From contig UCHV01000048.1 of the NCBI GenBank assembly GCA_900472395.1, positions 62,001 through 126,000 on the forward strand: a stretch of 64,000 nt of DNA, given 5' to 3'. This DNA comes from Hyphomicrobiales bacterium (GTDB lineage: Bacteria; Pseudomonadota; Alphaproteobacteria; Rhizobiales; Rhizobiaceae). A program made the position numbers and the translations under genes. Position 1 is the stretch's first letter, and every line of letters begins with the position of its first letter. The notes under the pieces are model-generated. The model made no database searches, had not been told where the DNA came from, and worked only from the letters and a program-made list of their open reading frames with translations. This document shows positions 17,371 to 25,137 of the stretch, one piece after another.

Positions 17371-17401
17371 CGCCATCCGGCGGGATTGCGGCCGGATGGC
17401 G
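17371..17401 (-). promoter_or_regulatory. Intergenic stem-loop after the binding-protein gene
   Basis: CGCCATCCGGC and GCCGGATGGCG form a perfect 11-bp stem with a 9-nt loop, in the 63-bp gap between the binding-protein gene and GH28. Such hairpins after ABC binding-protein genes often protect the upstream message and limit read-through. No U-run follows. Confidence 0.6.
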
Positions 17402-17413
17402 AAGCCTGCGCGT

Positions 17414-18682
17414 TTAGTCGAACTTGGCGAGAACGTCGTTCACGCCTTCGATGATCTGCTCGGCCGCTTCCTTCTCGTCGATCTGCTCGTAGGCATATTC
17501 CTCAAGCGTATCGATGATCAGGCCACGGATGACGGGATGCTCGTTGAAGGGCGAAATGGTCGGCCCGCTGGCGGCCATGGCGATTTCGTTGGCGGCCCGA
17601 ACTTCGGGTTCTCCTTCCTTGCCGAGCCGCGCCACGGCAGCCTTGGAAGCAGGGATGCCACGCGAGGTGCCGAGAATGTCGATGCCTTCGGGCTCATTCA
17701 GCAGGCAATTGACAATCTGGGCAGCGGCTTGCGGATCCTTGGAATTCCTGGAAACGGAGAACACCATCGATGGCTTGCGATACACACCATCGGTGACGGC
17801 ATTGGCAAGTTTCAGCATGGGTACGGGTTTCAGCACCTGCCCGTCCTTCAGCGGATCGGCATATTTCGAATAGGTGGAATCCCACTCGTAGGAGCCGGCG
17901 ATCTTACCTTCCGACCATGCCGGTTTTTCGAAGAGGTTGACATTGCCATCGGCCGCTTCCTGCTTCTGGGAGCGGATCGCGCCCGTCTGCACCAGTTTGC
18001 CAAGGAAAGCGATGCCGGCTTCAAGCTCTTCCGGTGTCCACGCAACGCGGTTGGTCTTCGGATCCACCATGTCCTTGCCGGTCGCCTGCGTGACGGCGAG
18101 GATGGTCAGAAGATGCGCCGTCTCCTTGACCGCATTGAACGTGTAGTAATCCGGGCCGAGCTTTTCCTTGACCGTCTTGGTCATTTCGAAAAATTCGTCC
18201 CATGTGGTCGGAACGGCGACGCCTGCCTTTTCGAGAGTGGTCGTGTTGAAAAAGAAGACGCGACCGGTGGTCGAGACGGAAACGCCCTGAAGCACACCGT
18301 TCATGGAAGCAGAGTTGAGATCTGCCTCACTCCAGTTGGAAAGGTCGATGCCTTTGAGGGTGCGCAGGTCGGCAAAGCCCTTGCCGTCCTTCGAAAACAG
18401 CGGCAGCCATGGCCAGTTTACCTGGATGATGTCTGCTTCGGTCTTGCCGGCCATCTGTGTGGTCAGCTTCTCGAGATAACCGTCGAAACCGGTGAACTCG
18501 CCTTTCACGGTATGGCCGTGTTTTGCGCCACAGGCGGCAATGGCCTTCTGTGTCGCCACATGGCGGCTTTCGCCACCCCACCACGACATGCGTAGTTCCG
18601 AAGCGCCTGCCGTCGGAGCCGTGGCGACCAGCCCAAGTGCGGTACCGGCCATGATCATCGATGATCTGAAAATGCCCTTCAT
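17414..18682 (-). CDS. Sugar ABC transporter binding protein (CUT1), likely oligogalacturonide
   Basis: 422 residues with a signal peptide (RSSMIMAGTALGLVATAPTAGA) and a class I sugar-binding body (ELRMSWWGGESRH at the mature N-terminus, KIAGSYEWDS, NCLLNEPEGIDILGTSRGIPASKAA). The last two motifs resemble those of pectin-oligomer binding proteins such as TogB. The specificity is inferred from the GH28 and GH105 genes directly downstream in the operon. The gene comes after the ATPase and both permeases, an order different from many CUT1 operons. Confidence 0.85.
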   Translation of the reverse strand: MKGIFRSSMIMAGTALGLVATAPTAGASELRMSWWGGESRHVATQKAIAACGAKHGHTVKGEFTGFDGYLEKLTTQMAGKTEADIIQVNWPWLPLFSKDGKGFADLRTLKGIDLSNWSEADLNSASMNGVLQGVSVSTTGRVFFFNTTTLEKAGVAVPTTWDEFFEMTKTVKEKLGPDYYTFNAVKETAHLLTILAVTQATGKDMVDPKTNRVAWTPEELEAGIAFLGKLVQTGAIRSQKQEAADGNVNLFEKPAWSEGKIAGSYEWDSTYSKYADPLKDGQVLKPVPMLKLANAVTDGVYRKPSMVFSVSRNSKDPQAAAQIVNCLLNEPEGIDILGTSRGIPASKAAVARLGKEGEPEVRAANEIAMAASGPTISPFNEHPVIRGLIIDTLEEYAYEQIDEKEAAEQIIEGVNDVLAKFD

Positions 18683-18701
18683 GTTGTCCTCCTCCGTTGA
18701 A

Positions 18702-19817
18702 TTATGCTGCGATGCCGCGGGGTTGCAGCGAAACGTTGCGACCGTCGGCCTTGTCGAAAATGTGAAGTGTCTTCGGGTCCGGGCGCAGGCGGATCACATC
18801 CGAATGCCCGCGAGCCTCGAACTCGGCAGCACCGACGACACTGATCAGGCGACGACCTTCGCAATCGGCGTGCATGTAGACTTCGTGGCCCATGAATTCG
18901 GCATTGACGAGCTTGGCGTGCAGCGCCGGACCTTCCGATACCAGCGAGAATTGCTGCGGTCGGATACCGAGAACCGCGTTGTCCGGCTGGCCCGAAAGTC
19001 TGCCTGTCAGTTCGTTGCCAAGCGCCAGCCGCTGACCTCCCATCACGAACTCGCCGCCGTCCATTGCGCCCTCGACAAGGTTCATCTCCGGTGTGCCGAT
19101 GAAGCCGGCCACGAACAGATTGGCGGGAGCGTTATAGAGTTCCTTCGGGGTGGCGACCTGCATGATGCGGCCGGCCTGCATGACACAGATACGGTCGCCC
19201 ATGGTCATCGCTTCCGTCTGGTCATGGGTGACGTAGACGACCGTGGGGGAGTTGCCCTCCGCCTTCAATTGCCGATGCAGGTCGGTAATGCGAACGCGCA
19301 TGGAAGCGCGCAGCTTGGCATCGAGGTTCGACAAGGGTTCGTCGAACAGGAAGACGCCGGGGTTCTTGATCAGCGCACGGCCGAGCGCCACACGCTGGGC
19401 CTGCCCACCCGAAAGCTGTTTCGGCAGGCGGTCGAGCAAGGTTTCGATTTCCAGGATGGCTGCGACCTTGTCGACCGCCGCGGCGATTTCCGCTTTCGGG
19501 CGACCGGCGATGCGCAGGCCGAACGAGAGATTGCCGCGCACCTTCATATGCGGATAAAGCGCATAGTTCTGGAAGACCATGGCGATCTGCCGCTTGCTTG
19601 GTGTCAGGTCGTTGACACGCTGGCCGCCGATGATGATGTCGCCGCCGGTGATGTCTTCGAGACCCGCGATCATGCGCAGCGTCGTCGACTTGGCACAGCC
19701 GGACGGACCGACCAGAACCATGAACTCCCCGTCATGGATATCGAGGTTGAGGCCATGCACGACCTTGTTGGTGTTGTTGTATGTTTTCTCGAGGTTTTTC
19801 AGTTGTACCTGTGCCAT
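18702..19817 (-). CDS. Sugar ABC transporter ATP-binding protein (UgpC/MsmK type)
   Basis: 371 residues: N-terminal ATPase with Walker A GPSGCAKST, Q-loop FQNYALYPHM, signature LSGGQAQRVALGRAL, Walker B VFLFDEPLSNLDA and switch THDQ; then the regulatory OB domain of the MalK group from ~240. The usual GCGKS of Walker A reads GCAKS here. It pairs with the two permeases immediately upstream and lies 1 nt from the second one. Confidence 0.9.
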   Translation of the reverse strand: MAQVQLKNLEKTYNNTNKVVHGLNLDIHDGEFMVLVGPSGCAKSTTLRMIAGLEDITGGDIIIGGQRVNDLTPSKRQIAMVFQNYALYPHMKVRGNLSFGLRIAGRPKAEIAAAVDKVAAILEIETLLDRLPKQLSGGQAQRVALGRALIKNPGVFLFDEPLSNLDAKLRASMRVRITDLHRQLKAEGNSPTVVYVTHDQTEAMTMGDRICVMQAGRIMQVATPKELYNAPANLFVAGFIGTPEMNLVEGAMDGGEFVMGGQRLALGNELTGRLSGQPDNAVLGIRPQQFSLVSEGPALHAKLVNAEFMGHEVYMHADCEGRRLISVVGAAEFEARGHSDVIRLRPDPKTLHIFDKADGRNVSLQPRGIAA

Positions 19818-19818
19818 G

Positions 19819-20724
19819 TCAGCCCTTCCTGCCTCCCGCAGAAATCCCTTCGATGAAATACCGTTGCGCCACGAAAAACACGACGAGCGCAGGGGTGATG
19901 GTGAGCACCGACATCGCCAGGATGCGGTTCCATTCGAAGGCTTCGGTTGTATCGATTGAGAGTTTGAGCGCGAGGCTCACGGGGTATTTGTCGACGGACG
20001 AGATGTAGATCAGCGGCCCGAGAAAATCGTTCATCGTCCACATGAACTGGAACAGGCAGACCGAAACCAGCGCCGGGCCGAGCATGGGCACGACGATGAA
20101 GACCAGCGTCTGCAGGCTGTTTGCGCCGTCGACACGGGCAGCCTCTTCCATATCCGTCGGCAGCGAGCGCAAAAACTGCACCAGCATGAAGACGAAGAAG
20201 GCATCGCCGGCGAGTGCCGACGGCACCCAGAGCGGCAGAAAGCTGTCGAGCCAGCCGAGATCCCGGAAGAGAATATATTGCGGGATGCGGGTGACGACGT
20301 TGGGCAGAAGCAGGACGGCGATGACGGAGCCGAACAGGATTTTCTTGAACGGAAAATCGAAGCGGGCGAAGGCGTAGGCCACCATGGTGCAGGAAATCGC
20401 CGTACCGATGACCTTCGGCAGGATGATCAGGAACGAGTTCCAGAAAAAACGGCCGAACGTATAGGGTGTCGAAGTCTGCCAGCCTTTTGTGTAGCCCTCC
20501 AGAGTCGGGCTTTCCGGCAGGAATCCGGCTCCGGCGAAGATCTCCGAATTGGTCTTGAAGCTCGCGCCGACCAGCCATATCAGCGGGTAAAGCATCAGAA
20601 AACCGACCGCGAACAGAAGCGCATACCGGACGACCGATGAAATGAGGTCCATACGGGCGCGCTTTGCTGCGGCTGCCTGATCGAGGCCGGTTGTCGAGGC
20701 ATTGGGCATTGGGAAGTCTGTCAT
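19819..20724 (-). CDS. Sugar ABC transporter permease (UgpE/MalG type)
   Basis: 301 residues with about six membrane segments starting near residue 30 (YALLFAVGFLMLYPLIWLVG). The cytoplasmic EAA loop reads MEEAARVDGANSLQTLVFIVVPML, the ATPase contact of CUT1 permeases. It lies 3 nt after the other permease gene and 1 nt before the ATPase gene, and with them forms the membrane part of the putative oligogalacturonide importer. Confidence 0.9.
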   Translation of the reverse strand: MTDFPMPNASTTGLDQAAAAKRARMDLISSVVRYALLFAVGFLMLYPLIWLVGASFKTNSEIFAGAGFLPESPTLEGYTKGWQTSTPYTFGRFFWNSFLIILPKVIGTAISCTMVAYAFARFDFPFKKILFGSVIAVLLLPNVVTRIPQYILFRDLGWLDSFLPLWVPSALAGDAFFVFMLVQFLRSLPTDMEEAARVDGANSLQTLVFIVVPMLGPALVSVCLFQFMWTMNDFLGPLIYISSVDKYPVSLALKLSIDTTEAFEWNRILAMSVLTITPALVVFFVAQRYFIEGISAGGRKG

Positions 20725-20727
20725 GGC

Positions 20728-21609
20728 TCAGCTCCTCTTGTCGCCGGCGTAATAGACCCACTTCTTCGAGGACCAGAAGGCCACGAGCGTGAGGACCATG
20801 ATGATGGCGAAGAGCACCCAGGCGATCGCCGAGGCGTAGCCCATGTTGAACTTCTTGAATGCTTCCTCATAAATGTAGAGCGGAAGCAGATAGGTAGATT
20901 TCAGCGGGCCGCCCTGGGTAATGATGTAGGGGCCGTTAAACTCCTGGAACGCCTGAACCATCTGCATGACGAGGTTGAAGAAGATCACCGGCGTCAAAAG
21001 CGGCAGTGTCACGAAAATAAAGGTTGTGACCTTGCCGGCGCCGTCGATGGAAGCTGCCTCGTAAAGCGACTTGTCGATCGACTGCAGCGCGGCCAGGAAG
21101 ATCACCATGGCCGAGCCGAACTGCCAGCAGCGCAGAAGCGTGATGGTGAAGAGCGCATTGGCCGGATCGCCGAACCAGTCCACCGGCGCAAAACCCAGCG
21201 TGGCGATCGCCATGTTGACGAGGCCTTCGGTGGAGAAGAGGTAACGCCACAGCACGGCAATGGCGATGGATCCGCCAAGGATCGACGGCACATAAAAGGC
21301 CGTGCGGAAAATGTTGATGAACTTCAGTTTGTAATTGAGGATCGCCGCGATGAAGAGCGCGAAGGCCAGCTTCAGCGGTACGGTGCTGAACACGTAAAGA
21401 AGCGTGACACTCAGCGATTTTTCAAAGGTGCGGTCGCGGGTAAAAAGTCTTTCGTAATTGGAAAGGCCGGCCCATTGCGGGCTGCTCATCAGGTCGTAAC
21501 TGGTGAAGCTGAGGTATAGCGATGTCAGAAACGGGATGGCCGTGAAGATGACAAGGCCAATGAGATACGGCGCCAGATAGGCGTAGCCGAGAAAGCGTTG
21601 CGACCTCAT
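20728..21609 (-). CDS. Sugar ABC transporter permease (UgpA/MalF type)
   Basis: 293 residues from ATG 21609, chosen because GGAGG stands 7 nt upstream; a GTG at 21636 would add nine residues. Six membrane segments are expected (AYLAPYLIGLVIFTAIPFLTS is the first). The EAA loop is LYEAASIDGAGKVTTFIFVTLPLL. It is the first gene of the minus-strand pectin operon, so the promoter must lie in the gap shared with the divergent AraC-type regulator. Confidence 0.9.
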   Translation of the reverse strand: MRSQRFLGYAYLAPYLIGLVIFTAIPFLTSLYLSFTSYDLMSSPQWAGLSNYERLFTRDRTFEKSLSVTLLYVFSTVPLKLAFALFIAAILNYKLKFINIFRTAFYVPSILGGSIAIAVLWRYLFSTEGLVNMAIATLGFAPVDWFGDPANALFTITLLRCWQFGSAMVIFLAALQSIDKSLYEAASIDGAGKVTTFIFVTLPLLTPVIFFNLVMQMVQAFQEFNGPYIITQGGPLKSTYLLPLYIYEEAFKKFNMGYASAIAWVLFAIIMVLTLVAFWSSKKWVYYAGDKRS

Positions 21610-21646
21610 GTGCCGCCTCCGGGCGGCCGATACCACCTCGTCAGGC

Positions 21647-21673
21647 CAAATTCAATTTTGTGCAAATTCAATT
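21647..21673 (-). promoter_or_regulatory. Direct repeat upstream of the pectin transport operon
   Basis: AATTGAATTTG occurs twice on the minus strand with a 16-bp period (21663-21673 and 21647-21657), 38-64 bp before the first permease. AraC-family activators usually bind tandem direct repeats, so this is a candidate site for the divergent regulator. Confidence 0.45.
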
Positions 21674-21809
21674 CCTCCTCCAGCCAGAAAGTGCAAGGCT
21701 GTTATGCGTCAGGCACTTAGCTATCAATCTAAACAAAGATCAATTCGCTCGTTTGAGCTGTAATATGCGTGACATAATGGGATTTCCGACGCAGAATGAA
21801 TAAACAAAC

Positions 21810-22733
21810 ATGGGAAAAAAGATGGACGAAATCGAAGGAGGTATTCTATCCAGTATTGCCCCGTCGGCGCTTGACCTCAGTCTGACGCGCGCGACCATTC
21901 GCATGGAGCATTCCACTGCCTGGCGCATAGACAAGACGAACCCGGTGGAAGACCTGATTATCTGTCTGGAGGGGCGGGGCCATTACGTCATCGAGGGCGA
22001 GCGCCATGTGCTGGAACCCGGCGATGCAATGCTGATAAGGCGCGGTCAGCGCTTCCGCGGCTGGAACCATGGGCCGCACGCCTATACGGGCATTGCCCAG
22101 CATTTCACGCTCGATATCTACGGCAAACACGATCTGATTGCGCAGATGGAATTGCGCCCGCAGGTTCGGTTGAAGAAATGGTCCCTGCTGGAGCCGTTGG
22201 TGCGACAATATCGCCAGACGGCGCCGTCGTCATCGGTCACGCTCAGCCAGCACCACCTCTTCATGTATCTGCTGATCGCCTATATCGAGGATGCGTTCCT
22301 GCGCTGGCAGGATCGGGCGACATATCAGGCCGAAGGCGCCGACGCGCTGGATTTGGCCGTAATGAAGGCCGTCGCGATGATTTCGGCCAGTCCTCTCGAT
22401 ACCGAGATTGCGGAAAGGGCCGTCGATGCCTCGCCGTTCAACGCCGATTATTTTTTGCGGGAGTTCAAGAAGAGGGTAGGGCAGACGCCCCGCAAATATC
22501 AGGAACTGAAGCGCATGGAGCGCGCCATGCACCTGCTTGAAACCGGGATGCCGGTTGCCACTGCTGCGGCCGAAGTGGGTTATGGGGATCCCTATTATTT
22601 CTCGCGCATGTTCCGGCGCACCACCGGCATGAGCCCGCGCGACCATGTGAACCGTGTGAAACGCAACCGCGATGGCGGCCTGCTGGCTTTCGACGAACCG
22701 GAGCAGCAGCGCCTGATGAATGCCGAGCCGTGA
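21810..22733 (+). CDS. AraC-family regulator with cupin-type N-terminus
   Basis: 307 residues (ATG 21822 would give 303). The first ~100 residues form a sugar-sensing beta barrel (CLEGRGHYVIEGERHVLEPGDAMLIRRGQRFRGW). The C-terminal two-HTH AraC domain is at ~190-285 (SPFNADYFLREFKKRVGQTPRKYQELKRMERAMHLL and AAAEVGYGDPYYFSRMFRRTTGMSPRDH). It is divergent from the pectin-fragment operon across 200 bp and is its probable activator. The inducer would be a galacturonide, by inference. Confidence 0.87.
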   Translation: MGKKMDEIEGGILSSIAPSALDLSLTRATIRMEHSTAWRIDKTNPVEDLIICLEGRGHYVIEGERHVLEPGDAMLIRRGQRFRGWNHGPHAYTGIAQHFTLDIYGKHDLIAQMELRPQVRLKKWSLLEPLVRQYRQTAPSSSVTLSQHHLFMYLLIAYIEDAFLRWQDRATYQAEGADALDLAVMKAVAMISASPLDTEIAERAVDASPFNADYFLREFKKRVGQTPRKYQELKRMERAMHLLETGMPVATAAAEVGYGDPYYFSRMFRRTTGMSPRDHVNRVKRNRDGGLLAFDEPEQQRLMNAEP

Positions 22734-22752
22734 TCGGTGAAACCTTGGACAG

Positions 22753-23130
22753 TCAGCGTTTTGAGCCGCCGAAATCGGCCGTGCTTCCCGCCGGTTCGGC
22801 ATGGCGCGGTTTTGCGCCCAGCCGCGCCAGCACCTTGCCGGGAATACCGTATTCCCGGATGATTTCTTCGCTGTTATGAAGACCACACGTTTCGCGGTGA
22901 ACGAAAAATCCCCACACGGCCTCTGCCGCCGTGTCGATCAGGCGCTCGTGTTCCTCCGTGCCAAGTCCTTCGCGCTCCCCCTTGTTCAAGGCAGCGATCG
23001 CCTTTTCGACCGCTTGGCCGTGGCGGCCAAGTGCGCTGGCCCGTTCCTCCATCAGTTCATATTCGAGGACGGCAAGGCCACTTCTGGTTGGATCGAAACT
23101 TCCAAAGTTTCCCGGCGGACGAACTGTCAT
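22753..23130 (-). CDS. Small conserved hypothetical protein (rhizobial type)
   Basis: About 125 residues from ATG 23130, which has GGAGGG just upstream; an ATG at 23142 is the alternative. The sequence begins MTVRPPGNFGSFDP and continues with a helical, charged middle (VLEYELMEERASALGRHGQAVEKAIAAL) without membrane segments or known catalytic motif. I recall similar short proteins of unknown function (a DUF) in Rhizobiales but cannot name the family with certainty. It is tail-to-tail with the AraC gene. Confidence 0.6.
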   Translation of the reverse strand: MTVRPPGNFGSFDPTRSGLAVLEYELMEERASALGRHGQAVEKAIAALNKGEREGLGTEEHERLIDTAAEAVWGFFVHRETCGLHNSEEIIREYGIPGKVLARLGAKPRHAEPAGSTADFGGSKR

Positions 23131-23220
23131 TGGGCCCTCCATGGGGCGTTATATATGCAGCGACAGCCAATGATGGCCCCGTACTGGCACGATGGCCACT
23201 CCCCATTATGACGCATGTCG

Positions 23221-24867
23221 CTAAGCCGCACGGCCCGCGGCCCGGCCGGAGAAAATGCAGCCGCCCAGGAATGTGCCTTCCAGCGCGCGATAACCGTGAT
23301 AACCGCCACCGCCGAAGCCGGAAGCTTCGCCGCAGGCGTAAAGCCCTTCCAGTCTTGCGCCTTCCTTTCCAAAGACCCGACCGTGCAGGTCGGTTTCCAG
23401 CCCACCCAATGTCTTGCGGGTCAGGATATGCAGGCGCACGGCAATCAGCGGGCCAGCCTTGGGATCCAGGATCTTGTGTGGTGGCGCCGTGCGCATCAAT
23501 CGGTCGCCGATATAGGCGCGGGCCTGCCGGGTGGCGACCACCTGCAGGTCCTTGGCGAAGCGGTTGTCGAGTTCGCGGTCGCGCGCTTCGATCTGCCGGC
23601 GCAGGTGATCGAGTGAAATCGGGCACTCGCCGATCCCGTTCATGCCGTCGACAAGAGCCTCGAGTGTATCTGCAACAATGAAATCCTCGCCATGTTGCTT
23701 GAAGGCTTCCAGAGGCGGCGGCGCGGAGCGGCCGAGACGGCTTTTCAGCAGCAGCCGAATGTCCTTGCCCGTCAGGTCCGGGTTCTGTTCGGAACCGGAC
23801 AGCGCAAATTCCTTCTTGATGATCTTTTGGGTCGTCACGAACCACGAATGGCTGTAGCCGCGTTCGCAAAGCTCCTTCAAGGTGCCCAGTGAATCGAAAC
23901 CGGGCAGGCAAGGAATGGGCAGGCGGTTTCCTGCAGCATCGAACCACATGGATGACGGGCCGGGCAGAATGCGAATGCCGTGGTTGGGCCAGATCGGGTC
24001 CCAGTTTTTGATGCCTTCGGTATAGTGCCACATGCGATCCGTATTGATCATCCGCGCACCTGCCGATGCCGCATGTTCCAGCATGAGGCCGTCGACATGC
24101 CGCGGTACGCCGCAGACCATGGTTTTGGGCGGTTCGCCCAGGCGGTCCTTCGGCCAGTTTCGGCGCACAAGCGCCTCATTGCCGCCAATGCCGCCGCTTG
24201 CGATGATGATGGATTCAGCAGCGATGTCGAAGCTGCCCGCGATATCCCTGTTGGAAGATTGCCCGCGCGCAACATCTGACCCAGCAAGGATGTCGCCCGC
24301 AATACCCACCACACGACCGGCTTCGATGCGAAGGTCGGTCACCCGGTGGCGGTGCCTTATGTCGACAAGCCCCTCGTCGCGCGCGGCAAGGACGCTTTTC
24401 AGAAATGGAGCAAGCGTGCCCGGACCTGTTCCCCACGTGACGTGAAAGCGTGGAACCGAATTGCCGTGGTCGCCTGCCAGCCCGCCGCCACGTTCCGCCC
24501 AGCCGACAACCGGAAACCAGCGCATGCCGAGACCATGCAGCCACGCGCGCATTTCGCCGCAGGCAAACTGTAGATAGGCTTCGGCCCATTGTCTCGGCCA
24601 ATGGTCTTCGGCCCGGTCAAAACCTGCCGAACCGAGCCAGTCCTGTTGCGCGAGATCGAAGCTGTCGCGGATGCCGAGCCGTCTTTGTTCAGGCGTATCC
24701 ACCATGAGCAGCCCGCCGAGTGACCAGAATGCCTGCCCGCCGAGACTTGCTTGCGGCTCCTGATCGAGCAGGATGACCTTGCGGCCCCGTCGGACCAGCT
24801 CGCAAACAGCAACAAGACCGGCAAGCCCGCCGCCGATCACCACGACATCCGTTTTCGCGACAACCAA
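23221..24867 (-). CDS. FAD-binding dehydrogenase (KstD/flavocytochrome-like)
   Basis: 548 residues from TTG 24867, chosen because GGGGAGGA lies 7 nt upstream and the product then opens with the FAD motif DVVVIGGGLAGLVAVCELVRRGRKVILLDQE. A second FAD-contacting block near the end reads GLYACGEASGFGGGGYHGYRALEGTFLGGCIFSGRAAG. This large-flavoprotein family includes 3-ketosteroid dehydrogenases and fumarate-reductase-like enzymes. The substrate is unknown and the neighbours give no hint. The frame continues upstream of TTG to 25359, but that part overlaps the divergent recQ gene and shows no domain. Confidence 0.8.
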   Translation of the reverse strand: MVVAKTDVVVIGGGLAGLVAVCELVRRGRKVILLDQEPQASLGGQAFWSLGGLLMVDTPEQRRLGIRDSFDLAQQDWLGSAGFDRAEDHWPRQWAEAYLQFACGEMRAWLHGLGMRWFPVVGWAERGGGLAGDHGNSVPRFHVTWGTGPGTLAPFLKSVLAARDEGLVDIRHRHRVTDLRIEAGRVVGIAGDILAGSDVARGQSSNRDIAGSFDIAAESIIIASGGIGGNEALVRRNWPKDRLGEPPKTMVCGVPRHVDGLMLEHAASAGARMINTDRMWHYTEGIKNWDPIWPNHGIRILPGPSSMWFDAAGNRLPIPCLPGFDSLGTLKELCERGYSHSWFVTTQKIIKKEFALSGSEQNPDLTGKDIRLLLKSRLGRSAPPPLEAFKQHGEDFIVADTLEALVDGMNGIGECPISLDHLRRQIEARDRELDNRFAKDLQVVATRQARAYIGDRLMRTAPPHKILDPKAGPLIAVRLHILTRKTLGGLETDLHGRVFGKEGARLEGLYACGEASGFGGGGYHGYRALEGTFLGGCIFSGRAAGRAA

Positions 24868-25137
24868 ATCGAACTCCTCCCCAGGCAGATCTCTCGGCGA
24901 TTTTGTCTGCGAATATCTATCGTCGCTTCTAAGGTGTTGCGCAACTCTGAGTATTTGTGCCCGGGAAATCGGCCGGCCGGAAATGGCACCTCTGCCTTCG
25001 GGGTTTGCCAGAGTGGCGAAGGCCATATAAATCCTCCCCATATTCCGTCGCAGTGAGTCCGACGCTATTCGTGATCGCCCACGCCGGAAGTTCCAAGCGA
25101 GCCACGCCTTGGCCGACCCTTCAAGAACGAGACCGCC

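Noticed and set aside
16778..18595. 605-residue open frame on the plus strand
   Set aside because: It is antisense to the GH28 and binding-protein genes, which have clear motifs; the product has no recognisable domain.
22753..23130. Antitoxin or toxin role for the small hypothetical gene
   Set aside because: No partner gene, no DNA-binding or nuclease motif.
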